Below are positions 9,321 to 16,930 of a stretch of DNA of 64,000 nucleotides, one piece after another. The notes beneath the pieces are model-generated. The model saw only the letters and a program-made list of their open reading frames with translations. It was not told where the DNA came from and did no database searches. Numbering within the stretch: position 1 is the first letter of the stretch; each line of letters opens with the position of its first letter. The DNA comes from Psychrobacillus sp044762745 (GTDB taxonomy: Bacteria; Bacillota; Bacilli; Bacillales_A; Planococcaceae). The stretch lies in the NCBI RefSeq assembly GCF_044762745.1, contig NZ_JBIWEX010000003.1, positions 62,001 to 126,000 on the forward strand, read 5' to 3'. The position numbers were made by a program, and so were the translations under genes.

Positions 9321-10337
9321 TTAAAAATGAACCACTTTTTCTATTCCCTCAACTACGCGTGCGGGAGTTGGTAGATAATGTTCTTCTAATGTAAAGAATG
9401 GAACCGGTACGTCAAATCCGGTAACACGTTCAATTGGAGCTCGTAGATAAAGGAAAGCTGTATCGTTAATAAGGGACACAATATCGTTTCCTAACCCCCC
9501 AGTATTATGTGCTTCATGTATGACTACCGCTCTCGTTGTCTTTTGCACGGACTCCGCTATGATGTCACGATCCAATGGATACAATGTTCGCAGATCGATA
9601 ATTTCACAACTAATCCCCTTTTTATCCACCTGTTCTGCTGCTTTTTCTGCGATTGAAATCATAGCCCCCCAAGCAATAAGTGTGACATCCTTTCCTTCAC
9701 GTACTATTTTTCCTTTACCAATTTCAACGGTATATTTTCCAACAGGTATTGCTTCTTTCTTTGCGCGATAGTTTTTCATTGGCTCCAAAACGAGCACCGG
9801 ATCTGGATCTTCCATTGCTGCAATCAATAATCCTTTTGCATCGTATGGATTAGAAGGACAAACAACTTTGATGCCTGGCATATGTGTAAATAAGATTTCT
9901 GTACTGTCAGAATGTATTTCAGGCGCACGAATTCCTGCTCCGTATGGTGCACGGATAACCATTGGCACTGTAAAACGCGACATGGACCGCATTCGAATTC
10001 GGGAGACATGCGTCATAATCTGTTCGTATGCGGGATAGATAAAACCGAGAAATTGAATTTCTGCAACCGGTCTAAAACCATTAACTGCAAGACCAATGGA
10101 CGTACCGATAATTCCTGCTTCTGAAAGTGGAGTATCGACTACCCGGTCATCACCAAACGCTTCCTGGAGTCCTTCTGTCGCCCGGAAGACGCCGCCATTT
10201 TTACCGATATCTTCTCCGAGTATGATGGTTCGGTTATCCTCTTCTAGCATCAAACGCATAGCCTCATTGATGGCTTGAATTAATGTGAGTTGTTTTGTCG
10301 TTTCATTTTTTGGACTCGACTCTTTCATTTGTGCCAT
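9321..10337 (-). CDS. 2-oxoacid dehydrogenase E1 component, beta subunit
   Basis: A 338-aa transketolase-like E1 beta. It contains GEDIGKNGGVFRAT (about 42-55), the pyrimidine-side TPP region ending AEIQFLGFIYPAYEQ, and the HSDSTEILFTHMPG segment shared with pyruvate and branched-chain 2-oxoacid dehydrogenases. ATG at 10337 follows GGAGGCAG and lies only 3 bp from the end of E1 alpha. With E1 alpha it performs TPP-dependent decarboxylation and reductive acylation of E2. Family motifs do not separate PDH-type from BCDH-type; association with phenylalanine dehydrogenase suggests an aromatic 2-oxoacid. Confidence 0.92.
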   Translation of the reverse strand: MAQMKESSPKNETTKQLTLIQAINEAMRLMLEEDNRTIILGEDIGKNGGVFRATEGLQEAFGDDRVVDTPLSEAGIIGTSIGLAVNGFRPVAEIQFLGFIYPAYEQIMTHVSRIRMRSMSRFTVPMVIRAPYGAGIRAPEIHSDSTEILFTHMPGIKVVCPSNPYDAKGLLIAAMEDPDPVLVLEPMKNYRAKKEAIPVGKYTVEIGKGKIVREGKDVTLIAWGAMISIAEKAAEQVDKKGISCEIIDLRTLYPLDRDIIAESVQKTTRAVVIHEAHNTGGLGNDIVSLINDTAFLYLRAPIERVTGFDVPVPFFTLEEHYLPTPARVVEGIEKVVHF

Positions 10338-10340
10338 TTG

Positions 10341-11396
10341 TCACTGCCTCCCCAAATAATCAAGGTACGCTTCTTTTTGATCAGCAAGTTGAGCTGGCAT
10401 TTCAGCATATACATGATCGAAAACGTCTTCTACGTTTGGCGGCGGGAACTTTTCCATTTCTTCCACAGCCGCCTCGACTTCACTACTCGTTTTTTCTTTC
10501 GTAGCTTGAATCCAATCTTCATTCCAATAGCCGTAATTTTTCATAAATAATTCTAATCGTATAAGAGGATCAACTATATGCTCCCCTTGTTTTTCTGGAC
10601 GATATTTCGATGGATCATCCGCAGTCGTATGCGCACCCTTTCGCCACGTAACTGCTTCTATTAATGTTGGGCCATTTCCACTCCTTGCATGGTCGAAAGC
10701 CTTTTTCGTTTCAAAATAAACGGCGAAACAATCATTCCCATCAAGTCGGACACCTGGAATATCATAGGAAACAGATTTTTGTGCGATTGTTGCAGAATTC
10801 ATTTGTTTTTCAATCGGAACTGAAATCGCGTATCCATTATTTTGGTTAAAGAAGACGACTGGCAATTGGAATACACTCGCAAAATTCAATCCTTCATGAA
10901 AATCCCCTTCTGAAGTTGCACCATCTCCAAAATAGGCAATGGCAATATTTTGAGTCCCTCTTTTCTTTTCAGCCCAGGCAGCTCCTGCGGCATGAGGAAT
11001 TTGAGTTGCAATTGGAACAGCTGGTGGGAAAATATTTCTATTTGCGGGAGCTACACACCCTTCCACTCTGCCGTTCCAGTATAAAAATGTTCTAGCCATA
11101 CCTTTTCCGAACGTGATGGTCGCACCATGATCCCGATAAGTTGGAAAAACCCAGTCAGCAGGACTTAATGCAAGTGAACTACCAACTTGAGCTGCTTCCT
11201 GCCCTTCTAGTGGTGCATACGTTCCTAGACGTCCTTGGCGTTGCAAGTTAATAGCTTTTCTATCGAATGTGCGTATTCTTAACATGTGATAATAAAGGTC
11301 ATTAACCAATTGTTCATCTATCTGATCTTCAAAACTAGCGTCTACAAGAAAGCCTTGATTGTCTATGATTCTTTTCATAGGATAGTTATGTTCCAT
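10341..11396 (-). CDS. 2-oxoacid dehydrogenase E1 component, alpha subunit
   Basis: A 351-aa E1 alpha with the TPP/Mg motif GDGATSEGDFHEG, closing in NNGYAIS (about 185-225). The phosphorylation-loop region is present as HTTADDPSKYR. ATG at 11396 is preceded by GGAGGTAAG. The order pdh, E1 alpha, E1 beta, E2, E3 is tight (3-15 bp gaps). This links a deaminating amino-acid dehydrogenase directly to oxidative decarboxylation of its 2-oxoacid product. Phenylpyruvate as substrate is my inference from that linkage; branched-chain 2-oxoacids remain the standard alternative. Confidence 0.92.
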   Translation of the reverse strand: MEHNYPMKRIIDNQGFLVDASFEDQIDEQLVNDLYYHMLRIRTFDRKAINLQRQGRLGTYAPLEGQEAAQVGSSLALSPADWVFPTYRDHGATITFGKGMARTFLYWNGRVEGCVAPANRNIFPPAVPIATQIPHAAGAAWAEKKRGTQNIAIAYFGDGATSEGDFHEGLNFASVFQLPVVFFNQNNGYAISVPIEKQMNSATIAQKSVSYDIPGVRLDGNDCFAVYFETKKAFDHARSGNGPTLIEAVTWRKGAHTTADDPSKYRPEKQGEHIVDPLIRLELFMKNYGYWNEDWIQATKEKTSSEVEAAVEEMEKFPPPNVEDVFDHVYAEMPAQLADQKEAYLDYLGRQ

Positions 11397-11411
11397 TTAA
11401 CTTACCTCCAA

Positions 11412-12557
11412 TCAGGATTGTTTGCGAATGGACCACTTTGGTTTCACGGACTCTGAGTAAAAACTATTGCGTTTCCCTCGAGTTGCTATTCTTTTCTCAC
11501 ACATCGCATTCGCAGATTCCTCTGTTGTTTTTCCACTACTTGTTGCATCCCTGTACACTTCCAAAACCGCATCATATATATGTTTTGTTTTAGCAAGTAC
11601 TCGTTCCTTGTTAAAGCCATATAATTCATCCGCCACTTGAATTAGACCACCAGCATTCACGATATAGTCTGGTGCATATAAAATTCCTTTATCCTGCAAC
11701 AACTTACCATGCCTAGCATCTAATAACTGATTGTTTGCTGAACCCACGATTGCTTTTACTTTAAACTGAGGAATTGTCGTGTCGTTAATAATCCCACCAA
11801 ATGCACACGGAACGAAAATATCCGCCTTTTGCGAATAAATAGCTTCTTTTGCAACCCTTTGTACTGTACCTGTTGTTTTTACTGCTACTTCTCCAATTGC
11901 TCGCAGACTTTCCTCACTAATATCCGTTACGTAAATATGGGCACCTGCTTCCAGCAATCCAACTGCAACTTTAAATCCAACTTTTCCTAGACCTTGAATG
12001 GCATAAACATGTGGACCTAATGCATCGTTTCCATAGAGCAACTGATTGGTCGCTTTAATACCGTTAAGAACTCCTGCAGCAGTTGGTATCGATGAATCAC
12101 CACCACCTCCATAAGCTTCTGGAAGACCATTAACGAAGTTCGTTTCTTTCATCGCATGAATGAAATCATCCATCGTCGTTCCCATATCTGTCCCTGTATA
12201 AAAGCGGCCACCTAGTGAGTTCACAAATTGACCGAATGCACGAAATAGTTCAGGAGATTTTTCCGTTTTAGGATCACCGATAATAACTGCTTTTCCACCC
12301 CCGAAATCGACATCAGCAGCGGCGCACTTATATGTCATTCCTTTTGAAAGTCGAAGAACATCCTCTAATGCCTCTCCCACACTGCTATAAGGTTGCATGC
12401 GACATCCACCGAGTGCCGGTCCAAGCGTTGTATCATGAATGGCAATAATTGCTCGTAAACCTGTAGAAGGGTCATTGCAAAAAACGACTTGCTCATGCTC
12501 ACTCATTTGTTCAAAAAGTTCAAATTCCTTCGTCATAGACATTTTCTCTGCTAGCAT
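11412..12557 (-). CDS. pdh: Phenylalanine dehydrogenase
   Basis: A 381-aa Glu/Leu/Phe/Val dehydrogenase: NAD-dependent oxidative deamination of L-phenylalanine to phenylpyruvate. The catalytic Lys regions LGGCRM and FGGGKAV and the Rossmann motif GLGKVG are clear. Two residues reported to separate Lysinibacillus sphaericus PheDH from leucine dehydrogenase both take the PheDH form: Gly in FYTGTDMGTT (LeuDH has Ala) and Leu in IVNAGGLIQVADE (LeuDH has Val). Overall resemblance to the Lysinibacillus enzyme as I recall it is high, including the C-terminal RNSF...PKW. A leucine/valine role is less likely. It is the second gene of the operon, 22 bp after the thioesterase. Confidence 0.87.
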   Translation of the reverse strand: MLAEKMSMTKEFELFEQMSEHEQVVFCNDPSTGLRAIIAIHDTTLGPALGGCRMQPYSSVGEALEDVLRLSKGMTYKCAAADVDFGGGKAVIIGDPKTEKSPELFRAFGQFVNSLGGRFYTGTDMGTTMDDFIHAMKETNFVNGLPEAYGGGGDSSIPTAAGVLNGIKATNQLLYGNDALGPHVYAIQGLGKVGFKVAVGLLEAGAHIYVTDISEESLRAIGEVAVKTTGTVQRVAKEAIYSQKADIFVPCAFGGIINDTTIPQFKVKAIVGSANNQLLDARHGKLLQDKGILYAPDYIVNAGGLIQVADELYGFNKERVLAKTKHIYDAVLEVYRDATSSGKTTEESANAMCEKRIATRGKRNSFYSESVKPKWSIRKQS

Positions 12558-12579
12558 TTAGAGATTTCCCCCTTTAAAT

Positions 12580-12990
12580 CTACATTATCTCTTTTTTGGA
12601 TGAGGCTTCTTTCAGTCTCATCGCAATTTTTTCCTTTGGTAATATGACTTGTGTCACTTCTCCTATTCCGATAATCCCCAAGTGATTTTCTGCGGTGACT
12701 TTTGTAATAACTTTATTGCCCCGAAGCTCCAGTAAGATTGCAGTTAAGATAACCTTGCATCCGAGTGGAGCTGCTGCAAGATGCTTCAGCTGAACGGATG
12801 CACCCATTCCTTCTTCTTGGTCTTCCAAAAATGGAAGAATGATTTTTCGAGAAACCCATTCCATATGATAGGTCATTGCGACTGTTGAATAGACCGGATG
12901 TACGACTACACCCTCAAATGAAGCAAACATATCCTCTGTCACAGTTATCTCGATTATTTCTTGTCTGCCAACGTCCAATCCTCGTATCAT
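12580..12990 (-). CDS. Hotdog-fold acyl-CoA thioesterase (FlK-like)
   Basis: A 136-aa single-domain protein resembling FlK/hotdog thioesterases. An early acidic/aromatic segment (FASFEGVVVHPVYST, about 23-37) leads into a helix, then strands with KHLAAAPLGCKV and ENHLGIIGIGEVTQVI. ATG at 12990 follows AGGTGAT. It heads the pdh/2-oxoacid dehydrogenase run and faces the GntR gene across about 340 bp. It probably cleaves an acyl-CoA made by the complex downstream. 4-Hydroxyphenylacetyl-CoA, whose free acid is the HpaB substrate, is a reasoned candidate. Substrate unproven; a general CoA-sparing role is possible. Confidence 0.65.
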   Translation of the reverse strand: MIRGLDVGRQEIIEITVTEDMFASFEGVVVHPVYSTVAMTYHMEWVSRKIILPFLEDQEEGMGASVQLKHLAAAPLGCKVILTAILLELRGNKVITKVTAENHLGIIGIGEVTQVILPKEKIAMRLKEASSKKEIM

Positions 12991-13060
12991 TAACTATCAC
13001 CTACTTCATGTATATTTTAAGTAACTCAACTGAATGCTTAAAATAGTTAAAAGCTTATAT

Positions 13061-13074
13061 TGAAAACGCTTACA
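13061..13074. promoter_or_regulatory. Candidate cre site (CcpA)
   Basis: TGAAAACGCTTACA matches every fixed position of the Bacillus cre consensus TGWNANCGNTNWCA. It lies about 71 bp upstream of the thioesterase start, within the likely promoter zone of the pdh/2-oxoacid dehydrogenase operon. This implies carbon catabolite control. Confidence 0.6.
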
Positions 13075-13161
13075 AATTAAAAACAAATATAAGACCGTAT
13101 TAATAAGTTTGTACTTACGACCGGTCTACGAAATTCTGTTATTGTAACTGTTAATTTACAA

Positions 13162-13177
13162 CTATCATATATGATAG
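13162..13177. promoter_or_regulatory. Perfect 16-bp palindrome, candidate GntR operator
   Basis: CTATCATATATGATAG is perfectly self-complementary. It sits in the 338-bp gap between the thioesterase (minus) and GntR (plus) genes, a good place for an autoregulatory operator. An 8-bp palindrome GACCGGTC lies at 13119-13126. Nothing else beyond the cre-like site is seen in this gap. Confidence 0.45.
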
Positions 13178-13328
13178 AGTATATTATTTCAAGTACTTAT
13201 CTGAATTTTTGTTATAATCTGAATCCCATTAACAAAGCGTTTCTGATCACCCTTTCTTTCAATAAATTCTGACATTTTAGAGAACTATTATTGCAATCAT
13301 ATATTAATTGATATACAATCTGTTTACT

Positions 13329-13973
13329 ATGAAAAATAATATGAATAAACGCCAATATGCTTATAAAGTCATTCGCACCAGAATTGTAGACGGTACTTAT
13401 TCCCCTGGCCAAAGGATAATCATCAATCAAATTGCAAAGGAGGTAGGCTCTAGTCATATACCGGTTAGAGAAGCCATCCATCAATTAGAGTCCGATCAAC
13501 TAATTGAATTTAAACCTAATGTAGGAGCAATTGTTCGAGGTATTGATAACGAACTTTACATGGAAACGATGCATGTTTTAGCATTATTAGAAGGTCATGC
13601 AACGGCACTTAGTGCACCGCTTATTACAACCAACGGAATAAAGACGTTGGAAAACATTAATAACGAAATGAAAGAGATGCTAGAAAACTATGAATTGGAT
13701 AAATTGGGAGCCTTAAATAGAGAATTTCACTTCCAAATCTATTCCTATTGTCCGAACAATTTATTGAAAAAAAATATTCGGGAAACGTGGAATCGGTTAG
13801 ATATTGTTAGACAAGCAGGTTTCACTTTCTATCCAAAGCGTACGCCTCAATCAATAGAGGAACACTCTACTCTTATTAAACTATTGAAAGAACGCGCAGA
13901 TAGCTCGGAAATCGAAGAATATGCACGTAAACATAAACTAATTACACTTGAAGCATTTAAAGAGCGAAATTAA
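13329..13973 (+). CDS. GntR-family (FCD subfamily) transcriptional regulator
   Basis: About 214 aa. The N-terminal winged helix is recognisable by YSPGQRIIINQIAKEVGSSH and IPVREAIHQLESD. The C-terminal all-helical FCD domain carries the conserved NREFH motif and a later EEH. FCD regulators typically sense carboxylic acids or acyl compounds, which suits an aryl-acid operon. The start is uncertain: ATG 13329 and ATG 13341 both lack a clear SD, and a TTG at 13308 is also open. It diverges from the pdh operon and is one of two genes on the plus strand. Control of the flanking catabolic genes is inferred from position. Confidence 0.85.
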   Translation: MKNNMNKRQYAYKVIRTRIVDGTYSPGQRIIINQIAKEVGSSHIPVREAIHQLESDQLIEFKPNVGAIVRGIDNELYMETMHVLALLEGHATALSAPLITTNGIKTLENINNEMKEMLENYELDKLGALNREFHFQIYSYCPNNLLKKNIRETWNRLDIVRQAGFTFYPKRTPQSIEEHSTLIKLLKERADSSEIEEYARKHKLITLEAFKERN

Positions 13974-13985
13974 TTTCTCAAAACG

Positions 13986-14019
13986 AACGCCGCACTAACA
14001 ATTAGGTCGGCGTTTTTTT
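13986..14019 (+). terminator. Rho-independent terminator after the GntR gene
   Basis: AACGCCG (13986-13992) pairs with CGGCGTT (14008-14014), followed by an unbroken T run. It starts 12 bp after the GntR stop and overlaps the 3' end of the convergent gene. Confidence 0.85.
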
Positions 14020-15063
14020 AGTGGGCTCTGTTAAATGATTATATTGTTGCCTGCCGAAAGTCCGCTCGCTTACAGCGGACGTGCTGTCAGGTGAGAAACT
14101 AGTAGTTTGTATTTTTCTAAATTCCCTCACAGACTTGTTCAGTTGATCTTCTGCTACTTCCATCATATTATCGAGTAAATCTTTTACAGATGGGATGTCT
14201 TCAATTAAACCTGAGATTTGCCCGCTATTGATAAAGCCATTTTCCATATCGCCTTCAATTGCACCTTTAACATGGTGTTTTTCTGAAGTCATTTCACTGT
14301 ATTGATCTATCGTCATTCCCGATTTTTCTAAATCAGTTAGCTTCTTTGCATAGGATGTCTTTAATATACGCCTCAATCTCCCTACGCTACGTCCTATAAG
14401 TAATGTATCTGTATCACTTGCTCTGACAAGATTCTGTTTGTATGTGTCATGGAATGGAGCTTCCTTTGTCGCAATCAAGCGAGTACCAATCTGTACACCA
14501 CATGCCCCTAACATAAGTGCAGCTGCCAACCCTTTACCATCACCAATTCCACCCGCTGCGATTACTGGTACTTTTACATGTTTCACAAGTTGTGGTATTA
14601 GCGTGAATGTCGTCAGTTCCAGAGTAGAATTAATTCCAGCTGCTTCGAATCCTTCTGCCACTAGAATATCCGCTCCAGCTGCTTCCGCTTTCTGAGCATG
14701 CTTGACGGATGCGACAAGCGCTATAACTGTGACACCATGTTCATGCAGTTTAGGGATATATGGCGCCGGATTACCTGCTGATAACGAAACAACGGAAACG
14801 TTATGCTTAATAACAAGATCAATCAGTTCATTCGCATAAGGTGAGACGCTAATTGCAATGTTAATCGCAAAATGTTTATCGGTTAGCTTTTTCGTTTCAG
14901 CTATTATCTTCTCCACTTCATTTGGCGTCATTGTTCCGCACCCTATTGTGCCAAGCCCACCAGCTTCTGATACAGCCGCAGTAAGCTGTGCATTGCTAAT
15001 ATTGCCCATTCCACCTTGAATTATTGGATATTTAATTTGTAGCTTTTCACAAACATATATCAT
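14002..15063 (-). CDS. FMN-dependent nitronate monooxygenase / FabK-like oxidoreductase
   Basis: A 353-aa TIM-barrel flavoprotein. The FMN motif IIQGGMGNIS lies near the N terminus, then the AAGGIGDGKGLAAAL phosphate-binding segment and GVQIGTRL. The family holds nitronate monooxygenases and the enoyl-ACP reductase FabK; the sequence alone does not settle which. ATG at 15063 follows GGGGGGA. The last ~30 residues (from SFSPDSTSA) lie beyond the usual family length. They are encoded by a GC-rich hairpin at 14050-14091 and sequence running into the convergent terminator, so the C terminus looks acquired. Role in aromatic catabolism not evident. Confidence 0.8.
   Translation of the reverse strand: MIYVCEKLQIKYPIIQGGMGNISNAQLTAAVSEAGGLGTIGCGTMTPNEVEKIIAETKKLTDKHFAINIAISVSPYANELIDLVIKHNVSVVSLSAGNPAPYIPKLHEHGVTVIALVASVKHAQKAEAAGADILVAEGFEAAGINSTLELTTFTLIPQLVKHVKVPVIAAGGIGDGKGLAAALMLGACGVQIGTRLIATKEAPFHDTYKQNLVRASDTDTLLIGRSVGRLRRILKTSYAKKLTDLEKSGMTIDQYSEMTSEKHHVKGAIEGDMENGFINSGQISGLIEDIPSVKDLLDNMMEVAEDQLNKSVREFRKIQTTSFSPDSTSAVSERTFGRQQYNHLTEPTKKTPT
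14050..14091. repeat. GC-rich hairpin read into the C terminus of the FMN oxidoreductase
   Basis: Arms GTCCGCT (14060-14066) and AGCGGAC (14074-14080) lie inside outer partial pairing CCTG...CAGG. The composition resembles the intergenic hairpin repeats elsewhere in the window, but here it is in frame within a gene end. Confidence 0.5.
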
Positions 15064-15083
15064 TTTTCATCCCCCCATATTAA

Positions 15084-15096
15084 AATATGTTATATT
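15084..15096. promoter_or_regulatory. Extended -10-like element shared with the paaX promoter region
   Basis: AATATGTTATATT in the 84-bp gap between the divergent FMN oxidoreductase and gamma-carbonic-anhydrase-like genes. It contains a TGnTATATT extended -10 for the plus-strand gene. AATATGTTATA recurs at 16762-16772 upstream of paaX. Confidence 0.3.
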
Positions 15097-15147
15097 ACTA
15101 TTAGTAGAAATACAATTATGAAAATTCTAAAAGTGGAGGGAAAATTA

Positions 15148-15681
15148 ATGATTATTACGTATAAAGAGAAAACACCCGTGCTGGAACCATCCGTATTTAT
15201 TGCTCCCGGGGCTAAAATTATCGGGGAGGTCTTAATTGGAGAAGAATCCACTATTTGGTTTAATGCAGTACTGCGGGGAGATGAAGGATCGATTACGATT
15301 GGAAAAAGATGTAGTATTCAAGACAATTCGACCATTCATTTATATGAGGATGCTCCAGTTGTAATGGAAGATGAAGTTACGATTGGTCATAATGTGATCT
15401 TACACGGTTGTAAAATTGGTAAACGATCCATTGTTGGAATGGGCTCTACCATTCTAGATCATGCTGAAATTGGAGAAGAGTGTATTATCGGTGCTAACAC
15501 ATTAATTCCACCTGGAAAGAAAATACCCCCCCGTTCACTTGTCGTCGGTTCACCCGGTAAAGTAGTAAGGGAACTAACTGACAAGGATCTGGAACTTATT
15601 CAGTTATCCATTGATACGTATGTTCAAAAAGGATACGATTATCGTGAGATTCTTCAAGATAAGAAAGATAACAACGGGTAA
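15148..15681 (+). CDS. Gamma-carbonic-anhydrase-like hexapeptide-repeat protein (PaaY-like)
   Basis: 177 aa from ATG 15148 (MIITYKEKTP), chosen because GGAGGG lies just upstream; an in-frame ATG 30 bp earlier lacks this. Left-handed beta-helix repeats are visible throughout (AKIIGEVLIGEESTIW, ITIGKRCSIQD, VTIGHNVILHGCKIG). Three His candidate metal ligands are seen: one after NST (STIHLY), GHNVILH, and one near ILDHAE. PaaY members of this family occur in paa clusters, where E. coli PaaY is a CoA thioesterase; other members are carbonic anhydrases. It lies at the edge of the paa locus, convergent with paaX. Which activity applies cannot be told from sequence. Confidence 0.8.
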   Translation: MIITYKEKTPVLEPSVFIAPGAKIIGEVLIGEESTIWFNAVLRGDEGSITIGKRCSIQDNSTIHLYEDAPVVMEDEVTIGHNVILHGCKIGKRSIVGMGSTILDHAEIGEECIIGANTLIPPGKKIPPRSLVVGSPGKVVRELTDKDLELIQLSIDTYVQKGYDYREILQDKKDNNG

Positions 15682-15714
15682 CCTGCTCTCTTTTCTTGGA
15701 TAAAAACCAGAAAA

Positions 15715-15746
15715 AGAACCCAATTTTCTCGTTGGAATTGGGTTCT
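15715..15746. terminator. Bidirectional terminator between the PaaY-like gene and paaX
   Basis: A perfect 11-bp stem, AGAACCCAATT / AATTGGGTTCT, with a 10-nt loop lies between convergent genes. On the minus strand it is followed by TTTTTCT (ending paaX transcripts); on the plus strand the T run is weaker. Confidence 0.85.
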
Positions 15747-15818
15747 ATTAATAATTAGATATTCAAGAGCTAACTGGATAAAAAAACAAGTTGCCTAATG
15801 AATAATTATATTTTTGCT

Positions 15819-16697
15819 TTAGTCTTTAAGAAGCGGATGATTACCAGCATCATACGCCTTGTCTTTTCTACGCATGTCATTATCTTCTTGGAATACGTCC
15901 TCGAAAAAATAGCTTGCTGATGGTGCAAGTAATTTATAGTATTGCTCGAATAAAAGAGCGGCGTGGTTCCCACTCCATATTTCTGGTAGCAGTTCTTTCG
16001 GTAGACCAGGATCCATAAAAAGAAATTTGCGGTATTCATGCACCAGATTTGTCCTTTCCACAAAACACTCTGCGTCTGTCATTTTTCCATCGTTCATCAA
16101 ACTTTGATGGATAATAAATTGGTTGCTATAAGTCGAAATAAATTCTTTATATTTTCCTTCTATCTCCTGAAGTGGCCAACTTTTTTCAACAAGTGCTCTG
16201 TTTGTTTGCGGTCCTTTATACTCGGATACAAAGAAATCAACGTAAGTTTGAATGTCATATTTTTTTATAAGAAATTCTACTTCTTTTTCAAGATTGTTCG
16301 GTGAAATCCAGCACCCATTTGAAAAACTGCCGAATCCGCTCCATAATAGCTCTTTTCGAAGTTCATCCCGAATTTGCCTTTTTTCTTCCGGAATCGTATA
16401 CATTAGCATGCGCCATTTCCCGTCCCAATCGTTAGGCATCAATTTAAAAATCCGAATTGCTGCTTCTTCCATCCGAGCTTCTCCACGTGTCGTTAGATAG
16501 TAATAGCTCTTATTGCCTTTCTTCTCAGATTCTAACCAACCTTGTTTCATCATCCTTGAAATGGCTACTCGAACCGATTGTTCATGGTGGCCAAATTCCT
16601 TCAATAATCGGATCAAGCTACCAATCCATATTTTATTGCCGTAATGGCGGATGTAATCACCATATATAGTAAATATCATAGATTGTGTATTCGACAT
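15819..16697 (-). CDS. paaX: PaaX-family transcriptional repressor of phenylacetate catabolism
   Basis: A 292-aa protein with the PaaX order: an N-terminal winged helix (IYGDYIRHYGNKIWIGSLI, then QSVRVAISRMMKQGWL), a middle PaaX domain (WDGKWRMLMYTIPE, about 95-108) and a C-terminal all-alpha domain. In E. coli PaaX represses paa operons and is released by phenylacetyl-CoA. The gene lies beyond the 3' end of the paa operon, reads the same way, and is separated from it by a terminator and a ~230-bp gap that should hold its promoter. Family call is firm; ligand and targets are by analogy. Confidence 0.93.
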   Translation of the reverse strand: MSNTQSMIFTIYGDYIRHYGNKIWIGSLIRLLKEFGHHEQSVRVAISRMMKQGWLESEKKGNKSYYYLTTRGEARMEEAAIRIFKLMPNDWDGKWRMLMYTIPEEKRQIRDELRKELLWSGFGSFSNGCWISPNNLEKEVEFLIKKYDIQTYVDFFVSEYKGPQTNRALVEKSWPLQEIEGKYKEFISTYSNQFIIHQSLMNDGKMTDAECFVERTNLVHEYRKFLFMDPGLPKELLPEIWSGNHAALLFEQYYKLLAPSASYFFEDVFQEDNDMRRKDKAYDAGNHPLLKD

Positions 16698-16730
16698 ATT
16701 AACTCACTCTTTCCTTTTTCCCCTAACTAC

Positions 16731-16772
16731 CAATATAACATGTTTCTACAATTCTTTCATTAATATGTTATA
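16731..16772. promoter_or_regulatory. Inverted-repeat region upstream of paaX
   Basis: ATATAACAT (16733-16741) and ATGTTATA (16765-16772) are inverted copies. The left copy read on the minus strand gives TGTTATATT, a good extended -10 for paaX. A site for PaaX autoregulation is plausible but not shown. Confidence 0.35.
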
Positions 16773-16884
16773 GGGAAATAAACGCAACAAGCTAATCAGA
16801 GCGAAAGAAGGAGTCCAGTGGCGATCCAAGGCATATGAATTAACAATTTTTAATCATTCGCTGAGAAAGGAAAACATATCTTCT

Positions 16885-16915
16885 ACGGACAGGGGTTTAA
16901 TAGATCCCTGTCCGT
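16885..16915 (-). terminator. Terminator at the end of the paa operon
   Basis: A perfect 10-bp GC-rich stem, ACGGACAGGG / CCCTGTCCGT, with an 11-nt loop lies 16 bp after the aldehyde dehydrogenase stop. The following T stretch in the minus direction is poor, so termination may be incomplete. Confidence 0.6.
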
Positions 16916-16930
16916 AATCCCGCTTTATTT

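Noticed and set aside
11412..12557. Leucine dehydrogenase assignment for the amino-acid dehydrogenase
   Set aside because: The two residues described as separating PheDH from LeuDH (Gly in FYTGTD, Leu in NAGGLIQ) take the PheDH form, and the locus lacks ptb/buk genes that usually accompany LeuDH in Bacillus.
13212..13484. 90-codon frame antisense to the GntR gene start
   Set aside because: It overlaps the winged-helix coding region on the opposite strand, has no recognisable domain and no SD.
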